Shown here: positions 10,442-22,705 of the stretch, in pieces
How the letters are laid out: each line of letters starts with the position of its first letter
How positions within the stretch are numbered: the first letter of the stretch is position 1
Source of the DNA: Chalara sp. BL73
Taxonomy: Eukaryota; Ascomycota; Leotiomycetes; Helotiales
Length of the DNA: 64,000 nucleotides
Reading direction: 5' to 3'
Assembly (NCBI GenBank): GCA_918026815.1
Contig: CAKJVC010000068.1
Span: 930,001-994,000 of the forward strand
Notes under the pieces: generated by a model
Told to the model about the DNA's origin: nothing
What the model saw: the letters and a program-made list of their open reading frames with translations, nothing else
Databases searched by the model: none
Made by a program: the position numbers and the translations under genes

Positions 10442-13400
10442 TTACATTACACAATTACAGCCAGCTGGGTGGTTAGGGAGATGACGAACGGAAAGAGGCA
10501 GCGGGGAGCGGAAAGCGTCCCGCTTCGGACATCTTGCGCTCTGCCATTATGCGCGCTCATGTCTCTACTTGCGAAACGACGCCGTCATCAAGTCTTCTTA
10601 TCATTTCCAGCATAAAGGCATTGAAGGTTAGGTGTGGATGATGAAAGGATGTTCAGGCGAGGCTGAAGAGGGTCGGCAATTGAGAGTGACGAGGCTGAGA
10701 GCCTCTGCGAAGGTGGTCGCCCGGCAAATTCCCATCCAATCACGAGGATGATAAAACTTCTGAGATAGAAATGCTATTTCGTGTTTACAATGAATGATTT
10801 GTCAAGCTTATGTTTCTCCATTACTTGACAAGAACATCTTGTCGTGAGAAGAGTGACGCAGTGCGAGCAGCTATCTTATTGGTGGGTTAATGGATAAGGT
10901 GGAACTGCCCCTTTTTGAACCAAGCCCGTGTCTCTGTTCTGCAAAGGTTAGACAGAGTGTTGAAAGATGTTGTCAGTCTATGTGTAGCTAGCAAGGAGTA
11001 TCGAGTGCTTCCTCGAAAACAAGACCAAGGCCCTCTGCCCATGTATTGGCGACGCGAGCATTCAGTGAAATTGGGTTCTGAGCCAGCAATACGTTCAAGG
11101 TTGCTCGTACATCATCCATGAAAGGGATTAGGGAGGGTTTTCTGCCCTATCACTGGAGCTATATGGGCGGATCTTTCAATACAAATGTAAAATTCCAAAT
11201 GAGGCTATTATTCATACCTGTGTGGGCTTCTGCTGATGTCTCACAAATTCTGCACTCAGACAATGCTAGAGAGTTACATGTATGGCAGTGAAGTGAAGGA
11301 TAAATATCTGCGAGACAGTGTAAAAAGCCTTTTTTCTCGAGGTGTGAAAAGCCCCGTAAAGCATTAAGTGTGAAAGGGGTCTACAGGATGTCTTGTGCAG
11401 AGAATGGTCTGTCCGTTGATAAGCTTCCATTGTGCCTAGAAGCTTGAAATTATTAACCTTGAGCATTAGAATACGAACTGAAGTGCCGTGCTGCCACAGA
11501 TTTAATGCCATTAGCATATATAATGGTAAGGTCAGGTGAAGCCATGAGCAGCTGACATTCTCAATCTTGTGATCACTGTCCGCGCGCATTTAAGACTATC
11601 ACTCCTTCAAGCTCCGCTCGTGGCATCTCGTTCACGCCATGAGCGGGTGTAACCGCGCTTGTATCAAATAAATGTAGAAAACACGGAGGCTTCGTTACCG
11701 AGTAAGCGCCACAGAGAACTCTTGCTCCGAGAGGCTCTTATTGTCAAGGTTTCATATAATAGACCAAAGAATTTGGCGGTGCTTAACTCTCGTACGACTG
11801 CGAACATGAGTGGCTGCCATTTAGAGAAGCGGAAGAAAGACGGCCCTTCTACCTTAGACGGCTGGAGAGGTAGCTCGAGGGTTTTGAGAGTATGCTGTCG
11901 GTACTTACAAGTGTGCAGGGCATGTTGCGAACTCGGCTTGATCACAATTTGTTCCGATGAGCTCGACCGATATCGTACCCCAGCACATGCGCTTTTCCTA
12001 CGTCCGATATCGTAATTTGAAAGAGGAGGGTAGGAGCGCCATGCTACCAAGCCAACTAGAACAATGAGGAAAACATTTCTGGCGAGTCCCTTGCCCGTGA
12101 ATCTATTTTCAATATGTGCCCACGTTTTCTGAGTGTGGAACGATGATCTGCGTCCTAATTAACCATGATGTTCGTCGGGTATCTGGGTTTGTGCCTATAG
12201 GTACAGAAATTGTGGCTTGATTTGACAAAGTGTGGGGAGGGATGAATGTCATTCTACAAACATCCCAAGAATACCACTCGTAAGTCAAGAAAACGCTGTA
12301 TTACTCGCGGGTTAAAGGTCCCAATAAGGTAAGCAGAACTTACAAAACTTCAACTTTCTCGTCTCGTGGATCGCAAGCACCGAGAGTCGCCTATTTGAGA
12401 CATGGGAGCTTGGTTGTGGATATTGTAAGACGCATTCAGCATTCTTTCCGATTGCTTAGCATATTATATGTCCAGCCTTCTCTTTCTCAAGGCGCCTTGC
12501 ATTTGTGGCAACCTATGTTCGCATGGGAGAGAATGTGAGGGTGGGTACATTTTCCTAGGAACTCCCAAGGGATTTCCATAAGGGCAAAGATGAGCCCTTC
12601 AACGTTGCAATGAAGCAGCCGTTCGCGCTGTGCTTTGTGGTAGCCATGTCCATTGCAGGAAAACATATGCATGTTGCGCAAAGCTGATTTGGGAGCTGGT
12701 GGGCACTGGCCCATGGACCGTGGTAGTCTGGAATCATGAAAAATAATGGGGCTGGCAGTGGTGAGGGGAAGCGTCATTCGTTTGGGCATTTTTAACCACG
12801 AAAGCTAGAATGATGCGTAACATCAGCTTCGTTTCATACTTTTGGCGTTTTTCTCGAGTACCTCGAGGCTGTACAATGACGGAGGTATTTCGGGTATTTT
12901 CTGCCAGTGAGAGATGTTCCTAGAACAACATAACATCAGGCACATAAGATCCAAGGTAGATGAAATAGATTGAGGGCAATCTAAAATAGATTGTTGTCCA
13001 AGTGCCGACCGGGCCTGCGGGAGGGCCTGGGACACAGTCAGCATTCAGAATGCAACAGCTGGCTTAAGTCGCGGTGGGATTCTGGGGACAATGAATTCAG
13101 CCGCCACCAGCCTGAATTGCCAACCGACTTCCGAACCCAGTACACGAGGGATTTGGCTTTGGAGTCACCTTGCAGAGCTGATCATGAAAGCATTGTACGC
13201 TGGACAAGATATGCACAGCGCCGGGAAGATGAAATTTCTGGTAGCTTGCGAAAACAATTGACTAGCCATTGTATGCATACGTTGCTGGAGAAGTACTCTT
13301 TGGCTGAATATGACACGACCACGTTCCATTCAAGCGAATGAGGTTGGGGGCGGGCTAATACGACGTTGGCAAAGTGTGGCGCCGGATCTCCGCTTGGAAC

Positions 13401-14977
13401 CACCTGCTATGGCCAGGGCTTCGAAAATTTATTGTCAATCCATAGGATGGACATGACAAGGAGTCAGTGCATTTGGGGTTCCTCAACAGTTGGCAAGGTG
13501 TGCTAAGGTCATCACTGTCAGGCCCCTTCCCATTCTACGGTGAATCAGGTCCGCACAGCCAGATATCAGCGCACGAAGCGTGTTCATCGTAGTTTTGCGT
13601 AGGACAAGGTGAGGTGTGTAGGTTCTGTAATAGCAAGCATTTCTAGCATCGATAACGGAGGCTTCTCCTTATGGAATCGAAGATGCTGATGAAATTTCTG
13701 GACGCCAAGTTATGCAGGAGGAACGCCAAAGCATGTCGATGGTAGATTTTTGTATGGAGATGTTAGATGATGTATCCAGGTAGTGCAAACAGACCATCAG
13801 TCTCCAAAGTCACCCTCCTTCAATGATTATTATAATCGGCGGCTGACTGCATGGACTGACGGAGCCACACCTCTATCTCAAGAGGCGCGGATAGAAGTGA
13901 TGGTGGTTGGATGAATGGATGATGAGCATATGCAGAACGGGGGAAGTAAGTGAGAGTGCTATCTTGGTGCGGCTGGGAGGGAGTGAACCTAAATCTCGAG
14001 GCTTGAGAATGGCTCAGAAGCAATTCCCTCCCAGCATGGACTCACTATAGTGCTTGCCCATGCACCAGTGACAAAGGGTAAAATGATCGATGTAAAACAT
14101 AGTATCAGAACCAAAGGATTTCAGAAATTTAGGGATGTTATGCAGCCCATGCGTAGCTGAGCTCGTTGGAAAAGTTGTCGGTTCGTGTCACGAGCAATGC
14201 GCGGCGGAGTAAGCAGTGGTATTTCTGACCAAGAGGATTTCGATGCTCTTCTGAGTCGGTTGGTACTTGACTATGCGCATCAACTATATACCAAGGCTGA
14301 AAAGTCTTGAAGTGGCGTGGTGTTGAGCCTGTGGCTGCCTTGTTTGCACACGACTTGGCTACTTAGGCTTTCCAAACCTGATGATCTGGGAGAGAAAGAC
14401 GAAATGATGTCGATTCATCACTGCCCCCTTTCGCAAACATGGCCCCATGAAGCGGTTTGTCACCGGCCCCTCCAGTTACGGAAGTGTAAGAAGCGATGCA
14501 GAGCACATGGAGGCTATCCAAGGATGGCCGTGGCCACGAATCAGCGGTTTCGTAGTTGGAAAGAGATGTGGTGCCAAAAATGGTGCGCACACCGACGTGC
14601 GCGTATGCGGTGTTCCCAATTAATCCAAGCAATCCACTCTTCTTCCCAAATGTGACAATTGCTGTCTCAGCCTTACAGAAATGTGGGAAATATTGACGGA
14701 GAATACCTCCATGCTGTTGACTTTTTCGTTATTATAGGCGATTTAGCGAGTTCCTTCTAGAACCGAGATGTTCGTTATATGCAAATACTACGGAGAAGAC
14801 CCTCCCCGGTATATATATGTACCACCAACCGACGCAAATAGATCTGATGGACGTATTGAGCTTTGAGGTTGGAATAAAAAAGACAAGAACGCAGCAAATG
14901 CTGGACCAAAAAAGAAGCATGCGCGATTTTAGCAGCCGTCCTCCTTGAACCGCCAGATTTCTTCCTTCGTATTCAAG

Positions 14978-15006
14978 TACCCTTACCCTTACCCTTACCC
15001 TTACCC
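14978..15006. repeat. (TTACCC)n short tandem repeat
   Basis: About five uninterrupted copies of TTACCC. On the other strand the unit is GGGTAA, not the fungal telomere unit TTAGGG in any rotation, so this is a simple repeat and not an interstitial telomere. Confidence 0.85.
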
Positions 15007-15470
15007 AACCCTACTATACCATAGCACACCATGCTATATCGTATTGTAGGCGATTTGCGAGGCGGGGATACCACGCAAGTTGATCCTGGTATCAGATCGT
15101 TTGAGCATCGTGGGAACCATGATCATGATCTTATCAGGCCCGGGGGTGGATTACTGCCATGATCTTGTCATGAATCTGATCATTCTTATTACGATTGCTT
15201 CATCGCCATATAGTACAGTCTGCTTGTCGAACCGATACAGTTGCAAAGTGGAGCCCAAAAGTAAAAAAAAAAGAGGGGGGTGGGATTGAAGATCCTCTCG
15301 CCATGCGAGATTTAAGTACTGCGGCTACGCGTGTAACTTTAGTAATACAGTACTACTAACTGCACCTGCAGATATATTGTATGTCCTCTGCCGAGCACGG
15401 CGGTCGCATTAAAAATCTTCCGTGCATGGTCGAGTTTTTTTGGAGTATTTTTTCCCTCCCGCGTTGGACA

Positions 15471-15555
15471 GACACAGGCACAGGCACGGGTACAGATATA
15501 GTCATAGGCATAGGTAAGTATAGGTACAGACTCAGGCTCTGGCTTTGGCTCGGTA
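15471..15555. repeat. Degenerate 6-bp-period repeat (ACAGGC/ATAGGC/TCAGGC)
   Basis: Repeated hexamers such as ACAGGC, ACGGGT, ATAGGC, ATAGGT, ACTCAGGCTC and TGGCTT keep a six-base rhythm for about 80 bases. It resembles the hexamer array at 42249-42292, though the two are not identical. Confidence 0.55.
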
Positions 15556-15738
15556 GTACATAGACGGCAGCTTGCTAGCCCCAAGGGACCGGGTTGACTT
15601 CCCGACGGACCGGACTGGATGAGAATTGATGGGATTTGAAATGACCACAAGGACAATGCCGTTGACCATTTCTCGGTCATTTTGAGGGTACATACATAAA
15701 ATAATGCATGGATTGCTTAATATTTGCATTTCCATTGT

Positions 15739-15766
15739 TCTCTTCTTCTTCTTCTTCTTCTTTTTC
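15739..15766. repeat. (CTT)n microsatellite
   Basis: A run of CTT triplets within a pyrimidine tract in the gene-poor region upstream of the homeobox gene; nothing coding is associated with it. Confidence 0.8.
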
Positions 15767-18669
15767 CATTTGATTGATTGTGTTTTCTTGGGATTCATTG
15801 TCGTCATGGATGCACAGAAGGGACCCATTTGTGAACGGAACGCACAGACGATGGATGTCGCTGTCCCTGGTCCTGGTCGTTTGAGGATTAAATATCCAAT
15901 CCTAACAGCGGCATCTCTACCAGTACGAGAGACTAATTCTGAAGAACATGTGATGGGGAGTTGGGAAGGAAAGAGACAAGACGGCATAATCTCGACCTGG
16001 GCTTGCGTTTAAAAAGGATATGGTGATGGAAAATCTACCGCCGGCGGGCTCGTGATGGTGGTAACTTGGTGATTGTCAGTTGCTGCAGTCTATTCCTTCC
16101 ATCTGTTTGTCCTGCCTGTTATTGTATGTATATCTATCGGGTCGGTCGTTAAATGTTGTTGAATTAAAGTCTTGGCCGGCATCAGAATCTAAGATGTTGA
16201 TCCCCGTCCTCCTGAAACTGGTGGAGATCCTCCCACCCTCTCACTAAAACTGTCCCAGACTTTCATTTGGTACTTACCCGTATGTCCGCGCGCTAGACTC
16301 TAAAGCGGGAATCTTGACATCTTCTAGTCCTTCTATCGCTAAGCTTGCGACCGTGCTGGCGCTGGCGTTGAACGTTGGTGTTGGGGGAAATGGTACAGTA
16401 CCGTATCCTGCCCTTGCGGTCGCCCCCACCATACACTACAGGATAGTATGAACAACGAAAGAGCCTGCAGTCTATCAGCCTACTACTATGCTAGTGCTAC
16501 TACTGTCCAGTCCAGCATAGCCCAATGCACGTAAAGTCTCACTGCCGGGTGGCTCAGTGGAGTAAATTTACGATGCGAGCCCGCGGGCATGGTTCCAGTA
16601 GTCAAACGCTGTCGTGGACTCTTATTACTGAAGAGCTAATACGCTCGCATGGAGATTATCCGACGCTTTGCGATATCTGTGACAGCTAACCGACAGCTTT
16701 TGATAATGAGGGACCATGGTGGATATCCGATTAGCCTGGAGGCAACCGTCTCTGACAAAGGCAAAAGAAGCGAAGCCTACAATGGTTGATACCTTCCGGT
16801 ACATTTGCACACCCTGCATCCGTACCTCAGAAGTGCATCGTGGAAGTACTGGTCAATTTTACTTTTCCGTCTGCCACCAACGATCGACCCGGCCACAACA
16901 CCCAGGTCAAATCAGGCCAGGTCAGGTCAGGGTCGTCACGTTGTCTGAGGGGGCGATATACAAGAAGTATCATGGTTATGCCTACAATGAAATTCCTCGC
17001 ATTGCCCAACTTGGGATGTCCCCCCAAGGCACCCATGTCTGATGATGTAGTGTGAAGCTCATTGGATCACAACTCTCGCTATTCCTCTGCTGTAACGGTT
17101 ATGCGTCCACCCGCATTCACCCTTCTCCCAAATCCCTCTGATGGGCTAGAGACCAATGAATCGGGCGAGAGTGATCCAGCCTCGATCTCTCCGCTTGCTC
17201 CCTGCACACACTCATTATTGTGCCCCCCATCCAGTTTAGCTGAGATGGATGCACCTCGCGAACTACCCAGACATAGGCTTTTCTCTGCCTCTCTTGTTGG
17301 CCCATTTCTTGGTGCCTCATCTCAGTATCGGATGACTGCGCCGGCATTAGGAATATAAACCCCAGTCGCACACTCTCATCTTATCCAACATCCTGCATCC
17401 TCCACCGCAGAGGACCACTATTTCCGTGGTTACTGAACGGCCATTTGTCAATTCCGCCAAAGACCCTCGAGGTTCTGCACAACATTGCTCTTTACCCATG
17501 GGCCACATCTCCTTTGGTCACTTTGCGTATCGTGGCTAATACTTCCTCTCTCGTCAAGAGCTTCTCGGCATCGAGTCTGCTCTCAGCTCGCTGCGTTCTC
17601 GCTTCATCTACCTTCGATCCTGTATCAGGCCGTGCGTTTTACTACGACTCTTGACCATCCAAAATCTCCCGCCCTCCGTTTTCCCCATTTATAACCCGTG
17701 CATCCCCTGCACTCATCTTCCTCAGGATTGAAATTCTCCGTTCCTGGTCCGCAGCCACAACGGCACCAATTCGACTTAGCGGGACTACCTGCACTGACAG
17801 GGCATGGAAGAAAGGTCGAGGGCTATAGGGCGCTTCTCGGGTCCATTGACCTTGTTGTGGTGATCATAGCAAGACCTTTTATATCAAGAGCCTTAAATCT
17901 TGCATATCACCCGCCGCCGCTCGTCGATCGAACGTGGAAAGCAGGACAATAGACCCCGTCTAACTTAAACATTGTGTGCATTTCCTACTTAGGACGCAGC
18001 ACGTCATATAGCCAGCATCCAAATTATCCTTCATTTCAACTACGATACAGGTGCCGCGAGAATTTGCGGTCCAAGTCTTCCGGGGTATAGATCTCGCACT
18101 CTCTATCCTCTGTAGAATACTTCCACCTTGGATGTCTCGACAACCTTGAGAGACTCCGTGGCCTGAAGCTTACTGGATCTCGACGTGCCTTAGTCTGATT
18201 CTGAGCAGGAGCTACAGAGCTTCTCGAAATATTTGGTTTGCTGAAAACCGAAATCACGGCGACTGAAACTTGGTCTATGTTCTTCGCTGTCCTCGAAGCT
18301 TGTTTGAAGAACATTCGATAGCGTCGAGTTCTGGTTGATACATGATTCTCAACAGTACTCAGCTTCACCAGACCAGTTCCAGTTGAGTCTATGTTCTATA
18401 CTGGTTAGTGATCAGCACACCGAGCCTTTGTCCACCACGGCCTTCACTCTCGTTCATTTCACGGCATCAAATTGCGGCTTTGCACCACAACTCTCAGCGG
18501 GAGATCAAGTTCGAGGTGCTCAGGAATAGCAACAATACGTATCTCTTCTACGCTAGCATCAACGCAAACACAACTCTCAATGCTTGTTACACGGCCATTT
18601 GATACAGGACGGAACACTTGGTCTTCAAACAAGCTTGCGGCTCACTACTCACGCGCCTCGTCCCCACGC

Positions 18670-20800
18670 ATGTCGAACTTCGAGCCTCTTCCCCCGCAGC
18701 CGGACTGGCGTGAAGAGCAATACTCTCCATTCCCTCTGCCTGGTGGGACAGGTATTCTTCAACCGTTTGAGCAGGCTACAAACTCAAATACAAGTGACAA
18801 TCACAATCAACAGAGCAGTGCTAGGCCGCAACTAGAACACCGGCATAGCCTTGGACCTTTACGACAAGAGGCTCAACCACCTTCCATCATTGAACGACCG
18901 GACTCAGCGCCTGTTGATGGCAGTACACAGGTCAACAATTCCGTACGCGATGAATCTCTTGTCTCCAGTGAATCCACAGTACTCTCGCTTGGTTCTTTGT
19001 CGAATCCATTAAGTTCTGCATCAAGCGCTCCAACACAGGCAAATACCCTTGCGAATAATGAGGAGGGAGACTCGCAGATCGAGATGAAAGAAGAGGACGA
19101 CGACGACGACGAGATTGATGATGACGATATGGCCGATGTAGAAGAAGTTGGAGGTAGTTCTGTAACACAGACAGCTGCAGAGCGAAGGGCAGAGAGAAGG
19201 AAAATGAAACGCTTTCGGTAAGTCTCCCGGACTACGTGCCAGCGCTCATGCACCCAGAGATTGACCATCCACAAGCTTAACTCATCAACAAACTCGATTT
19301 TTAATGAGCGAATTTGCAAAGCAAGCTCATCCTGATGCTGCTCACAGAGAACGACTTTCAAGAGAGATACCAGGCCTAAGTCCTAGACAAGTCCAGGTTT
19401 GGTTCCAGAATCGGTAAGCAAAAGATTCAAGCAGAGAATTAAACTGGTTTTAACCGAAGCAGGCGGGCCAAAATAAAACGTTTAACAGCAGATGATAGAG
19501 AGCGTATGATGAAAATGAGGGCCGTGCCGGACGACTTTGATAACGTCCAGGCTCTACACTCACCTTATGGAGCCGTCCATGGCATTGGGACACCAATGCA
19601 ATCGCCAGTAGACTTCGTTCCGGGATATTCTGACCACATGATACGCCCTCTGATGGTTGATACCATGCGAAGAAACGATCACGACGAGCACTTGTCTCCT
19701 ACTGGTGTCAGTCCAGCATTCGGTCAAGTAGGATTTGGTCATGGTGGATCGGTGGGAAATCCAGATATACTCTCACCCCTATCACTGAATTCAAATGAGC
19801 GGTATTACCCGAGTCATCTTTCGAGTCCTTTGAGTGCAGGGCCACGAAGTTCGAATCCGTTTGATCGACAAAATAGCTACCAAGCATTATCACATTCGAG
19901 ACAACACGTTCGACCTCTTCAACCTCTACAACTGCGAGAAACTATGTCTAGGTCACGATCTGATTCAATTCATTCTCCTCTACGGACTAGCATGTCTTGG
20001 AAAGGGGATACACTTGATTACGCAAATTACCAAGCTGGGCAACCGAGTCCCCAATTGGGTGGGCGACAGCAGTCATTGTATCATGCAGACCAGATTGGCA
20101 ATAGCACCGTCAATGCGCATTCGTATGACGGTGGTTCCTACACCAGTTCGTCCCATCCCATCCCCTGCCTGAAAGGTTTCGCACCCCTGAAGGAGATCAC
20201 ACATGTTAATCATTTCTAGACACGAATCTGCAAACCTCACCAACACAACTATACTCGCCATCGCATGGCCAATCGAGCTCATTGCAACAGTCGTCGCCTG
20301 CCGCAATGTCGCGATTACGAGCCGCATCGTCAGCATTCCCGCATAGTCTCGATCTTCGCAATCAATACCACCGAGGGTCGATCACCCAGCAACAACCTCC
20401 AACATCACGAAGTAGTTCTTTCTCGACATCGTTCACTGGTGGCTATGCCAGTGCGCCGTTGACAGCGCCAGTAGATTTCCAGCTTCCACGCACACCTATC
20501 GATGGGCCACGCGACTTCAGTATTCCACAATTATCCGCACCGATGCAACCATCTCAGGACTTCCAGAGCGCCTACAACTCAGCTATAAGTCCAGCCCGAG
20601 GCTCACACAGTGAGCAAACTAGCACACAAAGTAATCAAACCCGAAGTTCAAGCCTAGATCAGCCCCAACAGCAGCAAACACAACAGCAAAATAGGACCAC
20701 TGAAGAGACGTCCTATCTCTCTTCGGTGAAATACGAGACAGGACAGAAGCGCAAACGTAGCTTCACGATGCCAGGATCCTACGACAGTACGCAACAATAG
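18670..20800 (+). CDS. Homeodomain transcription factor
   Basis: Four exons: 18670-19217, 19276-19413, 19463-20175 and 20220-20800 (introns of 58, 49 and 44 bp), 659 aa. The homeodomain is assembled across two introns: KRFR ends exon 1, exon 2 holds LTHQQTRFLMSEFAKQ and SPRQVQVWFQNR, and exon 3 resumes with RAKIKRL. WFQNRRAK is the DNA-recognition helix. An acidic run (EEDDDDDEIDDDD) precedes the homeodomain. The C-terminal half is Ser/Pro/Gln-rich with a polyglutamine-like segment near the end, typical of an activation region; it acts in the nucleus. Relatives in other ascomycetes regulate conidiation and fruiting-body development; the target genes here are unknown. The third intron has a weak GTTTCG donor but restores the frame. 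The same frame is open upstream to an ATG at 18472, so a longer N-terminus is possible; 18670 was preferred because MSNFEPLPPQPDW begins the non-arginine-rich, TF-like sequence. Confidence 0.93.
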
Positions 20801-21336
20801 CACACAGGGAACCGATTTGCATAACATATGTGGAGCTAATGTTGTTACACATGTACCGTGGTAGTAGCAGTATAGTGAGATCTCGTAGTAGTACTAATGA
20901 TCTATTTTTGGGGGACACTTTGGGTGGCAGCAATACATGCATAACGTTTCGGCGTTGAAACCTTCGCCTTTTTCACTTCTTCGGCTTGTGAGAGCCATAT
21001 TTGACTATTTCTCAACACCGCTTGATGCTGGGCTGGAGGAGACCCTACCTGGCAAGGAACCCATGGAGAAGGCTGGTAATGAAATAGATAGGGACGGCGC
21101 GAGAATGGCGCGGGATGGGGAACGGAAAAAATGATGTTATGAACCAAACTCCTTTATATGTGTATACTTTTGATTATTTGGCGCGAGCTGGCTCAATGGC
21201 TGGGCCTGTAGATATTTCTTATTCCTCGAATTCAAGTCATTATATACCCGAAAGTCTTACTGGCGAGCCATCGTATGAGTCCGGCATTTAATACAAGTAG
21301 ATAATAACACATCCATGCTTTTCATTTTTGGAATGG
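20801..21336. other. Intergenic, convergent 3' ends
   Basis: The space between the homeobox gene and the dehydrogenase gene, which converge. It should hold both 3' UTRs. I see no gene. Confidence 0.5.
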
Positions 21337-22459
21337 TTAATAGTCATAAAATCTGCGTCTCAATTAGCGTTGCGGAGGCTGATTATTGGGTGGGAGAGAC
21401 TCACCCTTTCCCACTCTTCTTGCCTAGCCACCCAGCATCGACCATCTTCTTAAGCAAAACGCTGGGCCGGTACTTCGAATCCCCAGTATCCTTATACAAA
21501 ACCATCATAATCGCCAAACACGTATCAATCCCAATGAAATCCGCCAACTGCAGCGGACCCATCGGGACATTCGTCCCGTTCTTCATAATAGAATCAATAT
21601 CGTCTCTACTGCCAACGCCTGTCTCCAAGCAAATTATCGCTTCGTTGATATACGGCATCAAGATCCTGTTCGCTAAGAAGCCAGGCGAGTCGGCGGAAAT
21701 GGATGGGACTTTGCCCATCGCTTTGCAAAACTCTATCGCGGTGTCGATTGTCGATTGGCTTGTTTGAAGGCCGGTGATGATCTCCACGCCTTTTTGGACG
21801 GGAACGGGGTTCATGAAATGGGTTGAGATCACGCGCGAGGAAGCGGACGTATCGTTTGGGTCCTTGGTTGTTGCTGCTGCGATGCGGGTGATGGAGATCG
21901 AGGACGTGTTGGTCGCGAGGATTGCGTGGGGCGGGCAGATCTCTGCTAGAGAGCTAAAAATCGAGAACTTTAAGTCGGGGATTTCGGGTACGGCTTCGAT
22001 CACGAAGTCGACTTCCGATAGGGAGTCCATACTTGTCGTAGGGCTAAGTAGTGACCGAAATTTTTCAGACTGCTCTTGTGTTATTCTCTCTTTTGCTACA
22101 TCTTTGGCTAGTAATTTGTCTACGGAGAAGGGATGCGTATTAGCCCAAGAACAACTCTCTGTGCGGACAGGTTGCTATACATACCTGCGAACTTGAGTCC
22201 TTTGTCAATTGAGGCCTGATTAGTATCCACCAGAGTTACTGGCACTCCAGCTTTCTGCGCAGCAACGAGCGCTATCCCAAGTCCCTGTTTCCGGGTTAGA
22301 TTAGAGCCAGTGAGCAAATAGACTCCAGCGTACCATCTGTCCAGCTCCCACCACGCCTAGCCGTTTCACCTCGGCAGCGGCAACAATTGGGCTTGAGCTG
22401 AAGCATCTCGAATGCCTTAAGCCCTGGGTGAGCTGTCTTCGAAGTAAAGGGGCGATCAT
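21337..22459 (-). CDS. Mitochondrial 3-hydroxyacyl-CoA dehydrogenase (3-hydroxybutyryl-CoA type)
   Basis: Four exons on the minus strand: 22459-22334, 22284-22185, 22119-21405 and 21352-21337; the last exon is only 16 nt and encodes the conserved end GFYDY. The product is 318 aa. It would oxidise (S)-3-hydroxyacyl-CoA with NAD+ in beta-oxidation or butanoate metabolism. The first exon encodes a likely matrix-targeting peptide ([20 protein letters not shown], Arg-rich, no acids). The Rossmann motif [15 protein letters not shown] crosses the first intron. Then come [21 protein letters not shown] (the NTSS motif), [16 protein letters not shown] with the catalytic His, and [16 protein letters not shown]. 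The gene lies head-to-head with Tof1, 246 bp between start codons. Single-domain form, not fused to an enoyl-CoA hydratase. Confidence 0.93.
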
Positions 22460-22705
22460 TTTGTAGATGCAGGAAAAACAACAGCAAAAAAGGAAAGCTC
22501 ACGACATGGCATGTGAACATGAGGTTCAGCAGATGGGGATTTAAGCTTAATTCTGCCCCTCGCTTGAAACTGCCTCGGGCCGGCCTGGGTCTTGGCAAGA
22601 CACGCTAAACAGGGGTTCGCGTTTGAAGGCGCGTCAACCCGTGTAGAGAGTTTTGGGAGACTGATTTTTGGATCAGTAGAATGAGCGAAGTAACCAGAAG
22701 CCAAA

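Larger units (their letters stand above)
10442..18669. other. 8.2-kb gene-poor region and presumed leader of homeobox gene
   Basis: No open frame here has a recognisable domain, and none extends across plausible introns. It contains a 29-bp (TTACCC)n tandem at 14978-15006, a degenerate 6-bp-period repeat at about 15471-15555, and a (CTT)n tract at about 15739-15766. The composition is mixed and not strikingly AT-rich, so there is no obvious sign of RIP-mutated transposons. From about 17050 to 18669 the DNA becomes pyrimidine-rich on the plus strand and has many short upstream ORFs, like a long 5' leader of the homeobox gene. I see no tRNA or transposase. Confidence 0.55.

Noticed and set aside
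14978..15006. Interstitial telomere repeat
   Set aside because: The unit is TTACCC/GGGTAA. No rotation or strand gives TTAGGG, so it is only telomere-like in composition.
21315..21767. Plus-strand 150-codon ORF
   Set aside because: It is antisense to the last exons of the 3-hydroxyacyl-CoA dehydrogenase, which is well supported on the other strand.
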